Below are positions 1-10,917 of a DNA stretch of 64,000 nucleotides, one piece after another. The stretch is from Sphagnum compactum (Eukaryota; Bryophyta; Sphagnopsida; Sphagnales). The number at the start of each line of letters is the position of its first letter. Position 1 is the stretch's first letter. The stretch lies in assembly GCA_965153455.1 (NCBI GenBank), contig OZ234498.1, positions 7,936,001 to 8,000,000 of the forward strand. The letters are read 5' to 3'. Under the pieces are notes generated by a model. The model was not told where the DNA came from. It saw only the letters and a program-made list of their open reading frames with translations, and searched no databases. The position numbers and the translations under genes were made by a program.

Positions 1-669
1 CATTCATTACGATGTAATACAATATGTGAAGTTTATTGTGACATATATATGATATTAAAGTGGCAATTTTTTAATTAGATAATGGCACATTTGTGTTAGA
101 AAAAATCACATTCAGTTCTAATGAACTAACTAAGGAAGGTAAACACATACATGCTGGTTCGCTGAACTAACCCTAAACCCTAAACTTCTTTCCCCAGAGC
201 TTTCAATTTCCTAAACCATAAACCCTAAACTTCTATCCCTCATGTTCTGCGGGTGTGACTATTTTGACCATTGAGATCCCAATAGAATTTTCACTTATCA
301 CTGGGACCCCACACAATCTTTCAGATATTGCATTGAACTGTCGGCAATTGCAGGTTGTGTTGTTGTTGTGTGAGATGAGAGAGTCCTGAATAGAGAGAGA
401 CAACAGCAGCAGCAGCAGCAGCACTAGCCTAGCACTCATCTTTTCAAGGTTGTCTGAAACCAACAGCTTGCTTGAGCTTTGTGATGGTTTCAGTGCTTGA
501 GATTTGTGATAGTTTCAGTAGTGTCAGTAAGGGAACAGGTTTCTTGCACCCCCCACACTGGACTGATTTCCAGGCTTTGGGATTTGGGGGGAGGAAACAA
601 AAAGGTGTGCACACAGTGAACCAGCACCCACCAGTGCAACCAACTGTGAAGGATGGATGGATGGATGTA
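1..669. other. AT-rich intergenic flank with telomere-like motifs
   Basis: No gene is recognisable here. The stretch contains plant telomere-type CCCTAAA units at about 171-186 and 223-232, a CAG trinucleotide run at about 403-424, and a GGAT tetranucleotide run at about 652-680 that leads into the dispersed repeat that follows. Short open frames on both strands lack any family resemblance. Confidence 0.6.
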
Positions 670-1006
670 TGGATGGATGATAAGTGGTAAGGATACAGTA
701 TTCTGTTGGGTTTCAGTTCCCTAGTTAACCATGGTGGTTTAGCTCAGTTGCTTTTTTTTTTTTTTTTTTTTTTTTCAACTACCCATTTACTAACAACTCA
801 CAAGCATAGGTAGTTAGTTATTAGTCCATAGGTAGGTAGTAAAAACAGCACTTACTACCTATGTATAAACCATCTACTAGCTACTACTTACCTAGTAGTT
901 AGTTACCTAACTATTTTCCTACCTATCTACCTATATATATAATGAGACCTATTTCACCAAATATTTTTACCTCAGTTGAGTTGAGGTTCATCCACAACTG
1001 ATTAAT
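670..1006 (+). repeat. Dispersed repeat, copy 1 (inverted relative to 21.8-22.1 kb)
   Basis: The segment runs from the GGATGGATG motif through CAGTTCCCTAG, CCATGGTGG and GCTCAGTTGC, a long T run (about 752-775), AGGTAGTAAAAACAGC, and ends at GTTGAGGTTCATCCACAACTG. The same ordered motifs occur on the opposite strand at 21838-22130, and the first part recurs at 46288-46356. The GGTTTAGCTCAGTTG stretch resembles a Pol III A box, so a tRNA-derived origin is possible but unproven. The TAGGTAG-rich middle is the most diverged part between copies. Confidence 0.7.
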
Positions 1007-1956
1007 AACAGACATCCATCCAGTGGATGGTGTGCTGGTGGGGGTGCTGCTGGTTCACTATGGCCAGGAAACAAAAAGGACATGGAAACTGATGGTGCAT
1101 GCAGTGGGAAGCTCATTAATTAGTAAGTAGAAATTAGTACTAAGTTGTGAACTGTGTTGTCCTTCTTCTCCCCCCCTCCTCCATTCCCCCCACTCTGCCA
1201 GCTTTTGTTGTTGTAAGTTAGCAGCTTGTTGTTGTTTGTAGCTTATTAGCTTTGTCATTGCAAGTTAGCAGCTTTGTTTGTGTACCTACCTTACCTTACT
1301 TCTTCCACTTAGCATTTTAAAAATAGTATTATTATTGTGAGGACATAGAAATCAGTGTGTTTTCTTCAAGTGGAAAGTACATACTTGTTTCCTTTTGTCT
1401 TAATTTCAAACAAAAATTCCTTTGAAATATAAACATGAAGACTTACAATTTATTTTATTGTTTTTGGGTCTTTCATGTGTCAAGAAGATTGTACTTAGTT
1501 GTTTGCTTGTGGAGGAAAGAAGAAAGTACATAGAACAAAACAAAGCCAGGAGGAAGGAACCACCACCCAGTAGCTATAGTAGCCTCTGTGGGTACAAACA
1601 AACTACAAACCAAATTCCCCTTGAAATCCACAAGAATTGCAAATTTGTCTCTCATCTGAATACAGAGAGAGAGAGAGAGAGTGTTCCAACTTCCTTACAT
1701 GGAACCGCAACAAGTCAGGAAAGTTGGTGTGCTTGCTACACACGAAAATTCCATGTACAGAGAGTGAGTGAGTGAGTGAGTACACACACCTCCACTTGGA
1801 AAGTCTGCATGGCAATCAATGGAGATAAAAGATAAAAGAGATGGCTTGAGAAAATCAAGGGCCACCCCCCCCCCCCCCCCCCGGAAGAACTTGAACCAGG
1901 GATGTTGCCCCCATTTTAAACAAGCTCAGGTTCAGGTTCTGTTTTGTTTTGTAGTT
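1007..1956. other. Intergenic, low-complexity tracts, one tRNA-like B box
   Basis: No gene is recognised. The stretch contains an AG run (about 1666-1681), a GAGT run (about 1762-1780) and a C run (about 1864-1882). Just after the C run, the minus strand reads GGTTCAAGTTC (1887-1897), which resembles a Pol III B box. The words around it recur at about 24151-24180, suggesting a shared SINE-like end. Confidence 0.5.
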
Positions 1957-2736
1957 ACTAGTGGGTACCCGTGACCTTCGGACACTGTGAAATCCCCCGG
2001 TTTCTTTAAACCAAGAGAGACACACGGGGGTGCACAGGGCATGATGGGCGGGCCAAACCGGGGGGTCGAAGAGTGCCGCTTCCGCTCGCTGCAAACGCAA
2101 CGCAACGTGCCAGCCCCTTCCCTTCTTGAGCTACACAGAGAAAGGAGAGAGACGACCGAGCTCGGGTACCCGGGCCGGTGTTGACAACAGCCCCCGGAAA
2201 CACACGGGCCCCTTCCCTTCTCGAGCTACAGAGAGAAAGGAGAGAGACGACCGAGCTCGGGTACCCGGGCCGGTGTCGGCGACAGCCCCCGGAAACACAT
2301 GGGCCCTGTTCCGGTCCACCCGTGGCAAAGAGCTTGGTTTATGGTCTGGGACCCGGGTCTTCGTGGGGAGATCGGGCTTCGTCACCGCCCCGGTTTAATA
2401 CTTACTCCCGCGGTTCCACACACTTGGGCGCCGCCCAGCCCGCGCCAGGTTTTTTTTTACCGTTCGGCTCTTTGACCGTAGGCACACCAGTAAGTAATTT
2501 GAAGCCTGGGCGTTGGGACTTGGGACTCAGGACTCGGGACTCAGGACAGTTTTTGGGCCTTCGAATTCGGGGGGACACTTTTTCAAACCTTGGCGGTTCT
2601 GGGTTTTAGGACCTGGGTTTCAGGACCTCGACAGACGGACAGACAGACAACTTTTTCAAACCTTGGCGGTTCTGGGTTTTAGGACCTCGACACACAGACA
2701 GACAGACATACACCACCATGTTTGCTTTAATATATT
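1957..2736 (+). mobile_element. GC-rich non-coding element, copy 1 of a head-to-tail pair
   Basis: Composition changes sharply from AT-rich flank to GC-rich, CpG-containing sequence. The left boundary is ACTAGTGGGTACCCGTG at 1957. The right end is a run of CAGACAGA units followed by TTTGCTTTAATATATT, after which a second ACTAGTG begins. The next element has the same start and end motifs, so two related units appear joined head to tail. Inside are two tandem duplications: a 95-bp unit from 2114 and a 37-bp block at 2578 repeated at 2651. No coding domain was found; the open frames overlap on both strands and look like composition artefacts. Short elements beginning CTAGT..ACCCG and ending with CAGACAGA plus a T/A-rich tail are known in many eukaryotes, but I cannot assign a superfamily. 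Confidence 0.5.
2114..2302 (+). repeat. 95-bp unit, two tandem copies
   Basis: The block starting CCCCTTCCCTTCT at 2114 repeats from 2209 with a period of 95. Both copies contain AAGGAGAGAGACGACC, GAGCTCGGGTACCCGGGCC and CAGCCCCCGGAAACACA, and differ at only a few positions, several of which are C/T or G/A changes. The high identity suggests a recent local duplication inside the GC-rich element. Confidence 0.85.
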
Positions 2737-3870
2737 ACTAGTGTGAACCCGATGCATAATGCACCCGTCGAACTCCCCCCCGCCCGGTCCTTCCCATTGC
2801 CCACTCCGGTTCTTTACCCCGTCGACCCCCCCCCTCCTTCGCATTTTCCACTCCGATTCTTTAACCCGTTGATCCCCCCCGTTCATCCATGCGCTTTTTA
2901 CTGCTGCTGCACTTTTTACTGCTGCGTACATTTTTCTCTTCGCCGAAAGCTCTCCATCCTACGGTCGTCGACCGGTGCTCGGTCCTGTCTCTTATCTTTT
3001 TCCCATCACCTTTCTCTGCGTCCAGTGGTCACAGACAGACGGACAGACTTTCTGTCAGCTACGTCGATATTTTGTTTTTATTTTTATATTTTGTTTTTAC
3101 CCAAATCCTGATCGTGGCCAGAATTCCTCCCGCTCGCGAGGATTTGTGGGTGGGTCCCCGTGCGCGTGTGAAAAGAGAGCATTGGATGAGGAAACCGCGC
3201 GTGCATGCGTACGTGCGTGCGTGTGTGCGAGATACTGCGCTGTTTTTTTTGGCCTCTCGCCCAAATCCCAGGCGCTGCGCGGATTTGCCTCTCACACAAC
3301 CATCTGATTAGTCCAAATGGGGCCACAAATCAACGGGTTGTTGCTGCGGGCCGCCAGCAGGTCCAGTGGGCGGGTGTCTGCCCTGGCCGCCCTGCCCTGC
3401 CCTGTTTGTCACCACAGACAGACACCACCAAGATTACCACAAGCCCATCAACTTCAGTAGGTTCTGGTAACCCGTGGCTACGCCACTCCAGCCACCCATG
3501 GCACCTCGCCCGGCCCCTCGCAGCGGCTGCCCTGGCCGCTGTTTTTTTTGGCCTCTCTGAGGACCTCGTTTCAGGACCCTAACGACGGGTTTTCTCTCTG
3601 AGGACCTCGTTTCAGGTCCCCAACGACGGGTTTTCTTTCTGGGAACCTCGTTTCAGGTCCGTCTCGAGGTCTAGACCGGGTACTGAGAATTTCAATTCAG
3701 GTCTTTTACCGAGGATTCTGGCCACCTCGGTTCAGGTCCTCGAAGGTTTTGAGGACCTCGCTCGTTTCAGGACCTCGTCTTTCTTCTTCTTCTTGGGGAT
3801 GTGGTTTAGGGGTTTAAGACAGACAGACAAACAGACAGACAGACACCACGTTTGCTTTTATATATAAGAT
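2737..3870 (+). mobile_element. GC-rich non-coding element, copy 2 of a head-to-tail pair
   Basis: It begins ACTAGTGTGAACCCGATGC at 2737 and ends in CAGACAGACAGACACCACG followed by TTTGCTTTTATATAT near 3870, matching the boundaries of the preceding element. The interior differs from copy 1: a C-rich pyrimidine block (2760-2890), a GTGCGTGC-type block near 3200-3235, two GGCCTCTC blocks near 3249 and 3549, and a 41-bp tandem repeat. The interiors are therefore not simple duplicates, and the shared part is mainly the termini. No conserved protein domain is visible. Confidence 0.45.
3553..3790 (+). repeat. 41-bp tandem repeat, three clear copies then decay
   Basis: Units beginning CTCTCTGAGGACCTCG at 3553, 3594 and about 3635 contain TTTCAGG and AACGACGGGTTTT. 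Further degenerate ACCTCG...TTCAGGTC fragments continue to about 3780. The array lies in the right part of GC-rich element copy 2. Confidence 0.8.
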
Positions 3871-5269
3871 ATATTAGATGAGATCCACCAAACGAAACCA
3901 GGATGCTTCAGATCGTGTTCTTGGTGTCTTTGGAAAGCTCTCAATGAGGAGGTGTGCATGGGCTTTAGTTCCATGACATTTGGGACTTGCAATGTAAAAG
4001 TTCTTGAATATTGAATGATTTCTTCACTGAAAATTAAATTAAATTAAATTAAATTAAATCGTACCAATAAATAAATAAATAAAAATCGAAATCTTCCCAA
4101 GTTTTTTGTCAAAAACTGACAAAAACATTTGTCCAAAAAAAGAAAGGAAACACTGGGAATCCCACTTGTGTTGATTGACATTAGTGAAAATGAATTAGAT
4201 GGAAATAATGTGTTTTGTGTGATGTGTTTTAACTTTTTGCAATTGTGTTTTAACCCTAAACCCTAAACCCTGAAACACTAAGTGGAACATGGGAACACTC
4301 ATTGCATGTAGGCCAGGAAAGGCTGCTGGGTTTCAGTTTCACCTCCCCAGGGATTTCCCCACCTTTTGCCTCACTTTCTCCAGTCTTTTTATTTTGGGGC
4401 CAATTTTTTCAATTTTTTTTTTCAACAAAAAAAAATTTGGCAAAAAAAAAAAAAAAAAAAGTGAAATTTCCAGTAATTTTTCTTTTTGTTGGGTGAAATT
4501 CACTAGGTTTTTAGATATCAAATTCCAGCGACATAGGAACTGATTGATTTATATGGGGTTCTTTGCAAAAAGTTTCGTATGTATGTATGTATGTATGTAT
4601 GTATGTCGCTTCTACATGCATGACCATTTTGGTCATATGTTCGTCCCTTGGACCATTCCAAAGACAATTCAGAAATAACTACTTCATTTTCAAACTTGAT
4701 TATTTCATAATTATTTCTTTTTTCCTATTAACTTTCATAATAACTATCTCCCACCTTTCTTAATAATTATCTCCATTTTATAATTATCTCACTCCTTTTT
4801 CCTATCCACCAACATGGATGGATATGAAAAAATAAATTAACATGTGTCTTTTCATGTTCATGAAATGTATATTAATTTAAACTAAATTTGATATTGACAA
4901 AAAAATGTGAAAACATAAGAAAAATTTAAATTAGTTGATCGTTACAGGTAGTCTGCAAAGCAACATGGAGCTCAAATAGTTTTTAAACAAAAAAAAAATC
5001 TTGATTTTATCCTTCCTTTTTTCCCCACTCTAATGCAACATACAATAAGCAAAATATTGCACCAAGTTTCTTTTTTGCACTTAAATTGGTATTTAGGTGT
5101 ACCTTTGGGTTGGTCAAGTTCGAGTCTAATTATTTTTTGATAGCCTAAATTAGCATTGTTCTTCTAGAATGGCCAAGTGGGCAACTACCCAAACACAACT
5201 ATAATTCCCCTCCCCGCCCCCTTATGTGCCCCCCTCCCCCCCTTATGGCCCTTTGCTCATCCCTTGTGC
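3871..5269. other. AT-rich intergenic with microsatellites
   Basis: No gene is recognised. The stretch contains an AAATT pentanucleotide run (about 4026-4060), AAAT units (about 4065-4083), CCCTAAA units at about 4253-4270, homopolymer A and T runs at 4410-4460, and a GTAT run at about 4578-4606. The open frame at 4289-4543 is made largely of homopolymer sequence and is not credible as a protein. Confidence 0.6.
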
Positions 5270-5639
5270 TCCCACACCACCAAGCTCCTCACATCACCCA
5301 ACTCCTAACTATCTATGCATCCCATGACACATAAGGTTAGCACCGAAACTTTTGAACCCATCTAGACTTGGCTCACTAAATAAATCTAGATTTGTTAATA
5401 CAAGGTTGCTTGTGCCTCAATTGCAAAAGGTCACTTTTGAAACAACTCTAAGTCATCCCAAGGTGTCCCACAAGACAACACTAAGTTGTCCTTGGGACAA
5501 CCCAAGGTTCCGAAGGGAATGGGCTACACCAAGTCCTCACCTCATGACAACATCAAGTTGCCCAAAGGGTTTTGTGAGGTGACACCGAGTGTTGCCTCAA
5601 GACAAGTCCCGCTTGTCCCAGGTTTTTATCCAAAACCTC
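5270..5639 (+). repeat. Diverged repeat related to 13905-14240
   Basis: ACCACCAAGCTCCTCAC, then AACT..TAACTATYTA, CCCATYNAGACTTG, TAAATCTAGA and several CAACACTA/GGGACAAC words appear in the same order as at 13905-14240. The second half is rich in near-palindromic TTGTCC/GGACAA units. No protein reading survives in either copy, so this is an old dispersed repeat of unknown class. Confidence 0.55.
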
Positions 5640-5730
5640 ACAACCTGGTCCATGATATGAACTAGGGGGGAATTGAACCCCCAATCTGCCATGGTTTAGA
5701 CTTCCCATGCCACCATGGTGGTCTTTGGCA
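5640..5730 (-). mobile_element. tRNA-derived SINE-like head
   Basis: On the minus strand a B-box-like GGTTCAATTCC (5669-5679) lies about 32 bases downstream of an A-box-like TGGTGGCATGGGAAG (about 5701-5715). This order and spacing are typical of Pol III promoters of tRNA-derived SINEs. It does not fold into an obvious complete tRNA cloverleaf and has no clear anticodon arm. I therefore call it a SINE-like head rather than a functional tRNA gene. Confidence 0.4.
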
Positions 5731-6639
5731 CAAGTTTTGCCTTGTGCAAGTTGAACTCACATGAAAGGGCATGTCAACTCACCCCCACCTTAATTACAAA
5801 GGTTAACATTGCCTTTGATGTTTTGACATTTTGTCGCTTACGACAAGCCCCTATTTGCCATACTCCCATCACAAGTCATCTTTTGGGATTAACTACTTTT
5901 TAATTTTGGTTTCATTTGTGTTGTGTCCTTTTGGTCTCAACATGGGAGGAATTTTAGATCTCACTTGTGCTCATTTATGTCATCATTCTAATGGCTTTCC
6001 CACACACCCTAGTAATCATTCCTCTTCTTGGGCCTCTTCAACTTATGAAGTCTCTTCTTGAATCCATGTTTAGGTTTTATTGTGACAACTTTGGCCACTG
6101 TGTTGAAAGTAAATTGTCAAATGAACCTATAGATAATGCTCAACTAGGCTTCTATAGTTCAAACCCTCTTTACCTTTAAAAAACATGTTCGTGATCCATG
6201 CACTAGAAAATTCATTCTCACAAGTTTATTCTTAGTTTAGAGGCATGTCATTTATTTCTCACACATTGTTACCGCAATCTTGCCTAATTGAACCCTTGGA
6301 AGTTTTTCCTTATAGTTCAACTCCTAAGGTCCATTTCCATTGGTTGCTATCATTTCATGTCAACTTTTCACTTCATCCTTTCATAGACTAGCTTCTTACA
6401 CAACTTGATTCAAGTCATTTTCCTTTGAATGGACTTTTGTGCCCTCACTCCAAGCATTAAGCTTGAGGGTTTTTTAAGCTCTCACCATCATTTTTGAAGA
6501 TTCATGACCCTATCAACATTTAGTTAATTTAGGGACCTTTCACAAGCTTTTACTATTTTGCATTTTCTTTCACCTCAACTCATACCTTCTTCCAACTTAA
6601 ACTTTTCCGCCACTTTTTGCAAATGATATAAATGTAGGG
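5731..6639. other. No recognised gene; possible 3' part of the adjacent retrotransposon
   Basis: AT-rich sequence with frequent stops in all frames. On the minus strand it would lie downstream of the chromodomain remnant at 6640-7160, so it may include the decayed 3' region or LTR of that element. I could not find matching LTR copies in the window. Confidence 0.4.
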
Positions 6640-7160
6640 TTTCACCCATCTTGCCCCCTTTGGGTGGCATCCCTTCCATTTGACAAAATATTGCTTGCCT
6701 AACCTTTTGATTTATTTTACACCCATGAAACATTTAACCTCACCTACAAGCCTATGTTTAATGAGATCAAAACCTAGGTGATAAGCTTGCTTCCTATTTG
6801 ACCTCCTTTCATTTTCATCAATTGATTTTAGCTTAAACACATGGAAGGTGAGATGTGGCACAAAAGTTGTTGCAACAATAATGTATAAATGTGCAGGTGA
6901 AATTTATAAAACACCTTATAAGGCCTAACATACTTTAGTACGAACCGACTTGCTACAACTTCATGCATTTTCAAACCCTGAATGTTCAACCACATAAGAT
7001 CACCAATTTCAAATTCACTGTACCTTCAAGTCTTATTGATTTGTTTCTTATGACTTCTTTATGTTTTCTCTAAAAGTTGTTTAGCCTACACATTCAACTT
7101 TTGTGCATTTTGACCATCTCTACAACAATTTTGCCTCCCTCACAATAATATCCTTCAAAC
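6640..7160 (-). pseudogene. Ty3-type retrotransposon: integrase C-terminus and chromodomain, decayed
   Basis: Reading the minus strand from about 7160 downward gives, with interruptions, the end of a Ty3/gypsy integrase. A GDLMWLN stretch (about 6990-7010) is followed by FVLKYVRPYKVF and HIYTL, matching the family pattern GDxVW...KFxxxYxGPYxVxxxxxxxxYxL. About 130 bases further on, at 6641-6712, another frame reads KRLGKQYFVKWKGC, the hallmark YLVKWKG core of a chromodomain. Order and spacing fit a chromodomain-bearing Ty3 lineage, in which the chromodomain directs insertion to chromatin marks. Frame changes and stops make it non-functional. The upstream integrase core and reverse transcriptase were not seen. 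Confidence 0.72.
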
Positions 7161-8639
7161 TTTGGGTGCCAATTATAAGGATTGGGGTACCACTTAAGTT
7201 TAATAAGTTTTATTACTAACATTTGGCAACCATGTTGGGGAATGATTCCTTCAATCAATCAATTTCATGGGAGGAGTTGAAGTGAATCTGTCAAGCTTAG
7301 ATTTTTGCTATGTGGTTACTTTTACCAAATGGGATAAACAAATAAAATCATATAGTTATCTTACTAGAAGGAATCTTGTTCTTTGCAACCAAGGAAACAA
7401 TGATTAGAAATCCTCCATGATTTTAGGAATGACTGTGATAAAATACAACTTTGAATCCTATGTGTAAAGAGAAATAGTCATAAATGAGTTGAATATTTCA
7501 CTAATAGATGATAATGTTATAAATGGAAACACAAAGTCATTATTTCATTGACTATATTTCATCCTCATGACATGCATGAAGGAGGAAAAAATTGACATGG
7601 GTCAAAACACATTCAAAGAAGCCAAAAAGGGCGTCAAATGTAAGAAATTGCCTTTTTCAAAATCAACTTGGTTTATTTGCAAATTTCAAACCATGGTAAT
7701 CATGGAAAGTTGTTCCTTTTTGACACATAAATGTCAAGAAACTAAAATAAAAAATTCATTTTTCCCAACCATAAGCTTTGGTTTTAGTTAAAGACTTTTG
7801 AAAATGAAAAATTGTCATGTTAAAAGGACATTTTGCAAAGGACTTCAAAAGGAGTCATGTGTTGAAATTAATTAATTTGATAATAAAAAAATTTAGATGA
7901 TAATAACCTTTGAGCCACAATAAAAAAACATTTATAGTTTAAAAAATGCGAAATAATCAAAATAAGTTTCAAAATTTCAAGAATATTGTACCACACATAA
8001 ATGGGATATAATGTACATGATGTATTAACAAAAAAAATTAGTTTACAATACAAGAAAGTGAACCTTTAAATACTGATTTTTTTGGGGATGACTTGACATT
8101 ATGATCATTTTATAAAGTGAAACAAAAAATCTGCAAGGAATTTGTGCACTTTTTAGATTTCATATTTATTCAACAATGATCAAGAAAAAAATTGTGATGT
8201 ATTGGGGCAACTTTAAGCATTTTTAACAATAAGTTGCAAAAAATTTCATTCAAAATTTCATTCACATGAAAAAATCATTTTGGGCCAAAAGGACTTGTAG
8301 TCCTTATATAAAGTAATGCATGTGGTTCCTTTGAGTGTGTTTTGACCCACATTGAATTCTAATTATCATTTTTATGACTACAAAATAATTGGCGTGTAAA
8401 TGATGTGGATAATGATGACTTGGAATTTTAATGCAACTATAAAATGATTAGAAAATGAACTTGATTTAACAATTGTCATATAACTACATGATGATTACTT
8501 TGTAATGACATGGATACTGAAGACCTAACATTTTCATGCATCTATAAAATCACTTTGGAATTGAACATTTCGGTAGTTATTTTATGATTACAAAATGATT
8601 GTTGTGTTGGTCCTAAGTGGACCTTAGATTGCTTAATAG
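7161..8639. other. AT-rich stretch, no gene seen
   Basis: Six-frame reading shows only short frames (for example 7567-7791 plus and 7868-8053 minus) without family resemblance. Between about 8340 and 8600, phrases such as TATGACTACAAAATAATT and TATGATTACAAAATGATT recur, hinting at an old degenerate tandem repeat. Confidence 0.5.
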
Positions 8640-9080
8640 TCTAGGTAGGTTATATAGCTTATAGGCACCCCCTAGGTAGGCCCTAGGTAGCTTACATAAC
8701 CCTAGGTGGGTCCTAGGTAGCTTACATAGCCCTAAATAGCCTTTAGGTAGTTTACATAGGCTTATGATAACTCCTAGGTAGATTACATAACCCTACAAGA
8801 GCCCTTAAATAACTTATGTAACCTTAAGTAGGCCTTACATAACTTACATAAGTTCTAGGTAGGCTTACATAACCCTTAGTTAGCCCTACATAGCTCGTAG
8901 ATATCGTAACTAACATTAGGTAGCCCATAAGCAACCTACATAGCCTTTAATAGACCATAAGTAATTTACATAGCCCCTAGGTAGTCCTATGTTTTCTGTA
9001 GGTAGGGGCTAGACCACCTATGTAACCATTGGGTAAGTGTAGATCACCTCTATGACCCTTAGGTAAGGCTTACGTTATTC
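8640..9080 (+). repeat. Degenerate tandem array of CCTAGGTAG..TACATA units
   Basis: Short units of roughly 20-26 bases alternate a TAGGTAG or TAGGTAGG word with a TTACATA(G/A)CC word across about 440 bases. Copies are diverged. The same TAGGTAGG core occurs elsewhere in this window (near 800-900, 10300, 10500, 22000, 37480, 41750 and 42200), so this looks like a genome-wide simple-sequence-derived family. Confidence 0.7.
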
Positions 9081-9199
9081 TAGTTTACCTAGGCTTATTT
9101 AGAATAGGGGTCCAAGCATGGTAAATGTGACCCAAAAATACATCCGCCTAAAACCTCTCGCCTAAAAAGCATAACTAGGTAGGTGGTTAATTAATTTGC

Positions 9200-9480
9200 C
9201 TAAATACAAGCTAAACATAACTTTATAAATACACCAAAAGAAACATACCTCCATTATACCCTTAATATAACAAACTTCCATTTGTAACTAATGTGACATA
9301 TGGGTATCATCATGGATGAAAACAATCATAGAGTGTAAGATGAAAAAATCATTACTTGCAAGTGTAGTTGTAACATAGTTGCAAGAATGGTCAAGGGTGC
9401 AAAATAGTTGCAAAAAAAATTAGAGCTGGTTGCACATGACAATTAATTACACATAGTTACAATGCATTGATTACAAATGC
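9200..9480 (+). repeat. Direct repeat, copy 1 (of 10526-10917)
   Basis: Starting at TAAATACAAGCTAAA and running through CCATTATACCCTTAATATAA, GACATATGG, CATGGATGAAAACAATC and AGAATGGTCAAGGGTGC, this block recurs in the same order and orientation at 10526-10895, about 1.33 kb downstream. A TAGGTAGG tract precedes both copies. It is probably an internal part of a non-autonomous DNA transposon, because copy 2 ends in a CACTA-type terminus. Confidence 0.75.
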
Positions 9481-10074
9481 ATTGATAACAACTTGAAATT
9501 TTGTAGATCCAAACTTGTGAAGCAAATATTGTTTTATAATCAAAAAATGAAATAATACACTTAGAAAAGATGACTTCAAGAATAGGAAAAAACTTTGAAA
9601 CTTTTCACAATAAAGAAGTTAAGAAAATCATTCTTCTCTTCTTTTGTTAAATTTCCACCTAGGGGTCATATATATTTGTGATCCTTGCACCCAAAAAACA
9701 AAAGGAAATTTAAAGTAGATTAGTGTTAAAAAAATTTCTTGTTAATTGTCCGCCTTTTAAAGTTCAAACACAAGAGAAAAACTGGAAAAAAACAATTATT
9801 ATTTGCAACTATTTTCTAGTTGCAAAGGACATTTGGTACTAAAAATTGCCTAGTTGCATTAGAGACTAGTTTCAAGTGTGGATGAAGTCAATGGTCAACA
9901 AATGCTTCACCATCCGTATATTATTGTATGCCATCTATATATTACCATAAAAATTAGCAACTTACATAATGACATGTGACTGAAAGATGTTTTAATTAAA
10001 AAAAAGAAAAAGATAATGGATTCTCATCGTTTAATTTAAATGGTTTTAGATTGTGACACATGGCATAATACTAA
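9481..10074. other. AT-rich stretch, no gene seen
   Basis: No coding or RNA signal was found. AGTTGCA words typical of the surrounding CACTA-like repeats recur through this stretch, so it is probably transposon-derived. Confidence 0.4.
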
Positions 10075-10224
10075 CACTAGAAGAAAAATGGGTTTTTTCA
10101 ACTTGTCCAATGCAACTTTTTTTTCCAAGGCGACTATTTTTTGTCGCATGCAACTAAAACATTAGTTGCCTTGAACAAAAATAATCACAAAAGTTAGTTA
10201 CAAAACCCCATTTTTCTTCTAGTG
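10075..10224. mobile_element. CACTA-type MITE, 150 bp, with TAA target-site duplication
   Basis: The left terminus CACTAGAAGAAAAATGGG (10075) is mirrored by the right terminus reading CCCATTTTTCTTCTAGTG (ending 10224), with one base inserted in the right arm. The flanking trinucleotides are TAA on both sides (10072-10074 and 10225-10227). A CACTA start, CACTA..AGAAAA terminus and 3-bp target-site duplication are the defining marks of CACTA/EnSpm transposons. At 150 bp there is no room for a transposase. The flanks beyond the TAA also show partial complementarity (ACATGGCATA versus TATGCCATGT), so it may sit inside a longer fold-back structure. Confidence 0.8.
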
Positions 10225-10525
10225 TAATATGCCATGTGGCATTTTTAGATTTTGATCAAAATGAATTACAAATCAATATTTAGTTAAGTAGGTGGGATTA
10301 GGTATGTAGGTAGGTAGGTAGGAAAATATTTTTTAGGTTTAAACTTTGGGGTTAAATATTTTAACGGGTTAAGTTTTTTTGGCTCATCCCAATTGACATG
10401 TGTTTTTTTAAGTGCAAGTGTAGGACAAAGCCTCTTCATTGTATGGTTCTAAATGGATAGATAAGTTGGTAGGTTAGGCTAGGTAGGTAAACAAGCATAT
10501 ATAGGTAGGTAGGTAGGTATTTTGA
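10225..10525. other. AT-rich spacer with TAGGTAGG tracts
   Basis: No gene is seen. TAGG tetranucleotide tracts occur at about 10295-10321 and 10495-10520, the second leading directly into the repeat copy that follows. Confidence 0.5.
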
Positions 10526-10917
10526 CTAAATACAAACTAAATACAACTTTATAAGTACACCAATGGAAACATACCCCCATTATACCCTTAATATAACTTA
10601 GCAAAAGTACACATACCTTTCAAAAGTTTCCTAATACACGTATGTATACCACTAGGATTATCTTGACACCTTAAAGGTGCAATTAAGTTTGGTTCCATTT
10701 GCAACTAATGGGACATATGGACATGATCATGGATGAAAACAATCTTAAAGTGTAGCATGAAAAAGTCATTAATTGCGAATGTAGTTGTAGCATAGTTGCA
10801 AGAATGGTCAAGGGTGCAAAATAGTTATAAAACCAATAAAAGCTAGTTGCAAATGACAATTAGTTGCATGTAGTTGCAAATGCATTGGTTACATTTTGGG
10901 AGATTTCTTCTAGTGAA
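10526..10917 (+). mobile_element. Direct repeat, copy 2, ending in a CACTA-type right terminus
   Basis: This block shares the ordered motifs of 9200-9480 and extends further, closing with GAGATTTCTTCTAGTG at 10917. That terminus matches the right-end pattern of the 10075-10224 MITE. It is therefore likely the 3' portion of a larger non-autonomous CACTA element. No left terminus was located with confidence. Confidence 0.5.

Noticed and set aside
2126-2609. Overlapping open frames in the GC-rich elements
   Set aside because: Frames are open on both strands at once because stops are rare in GC-rich DNA and the sequence contains tandem duplications; no domain is found.
5640-5730. tRNA gene on the minus strand
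   Set aside because: A- and B-box-like motifs are present but acceptor and anticodon stems do not pair, so a SINE-like head fits better. The same reasoning applies at 42046-42115.
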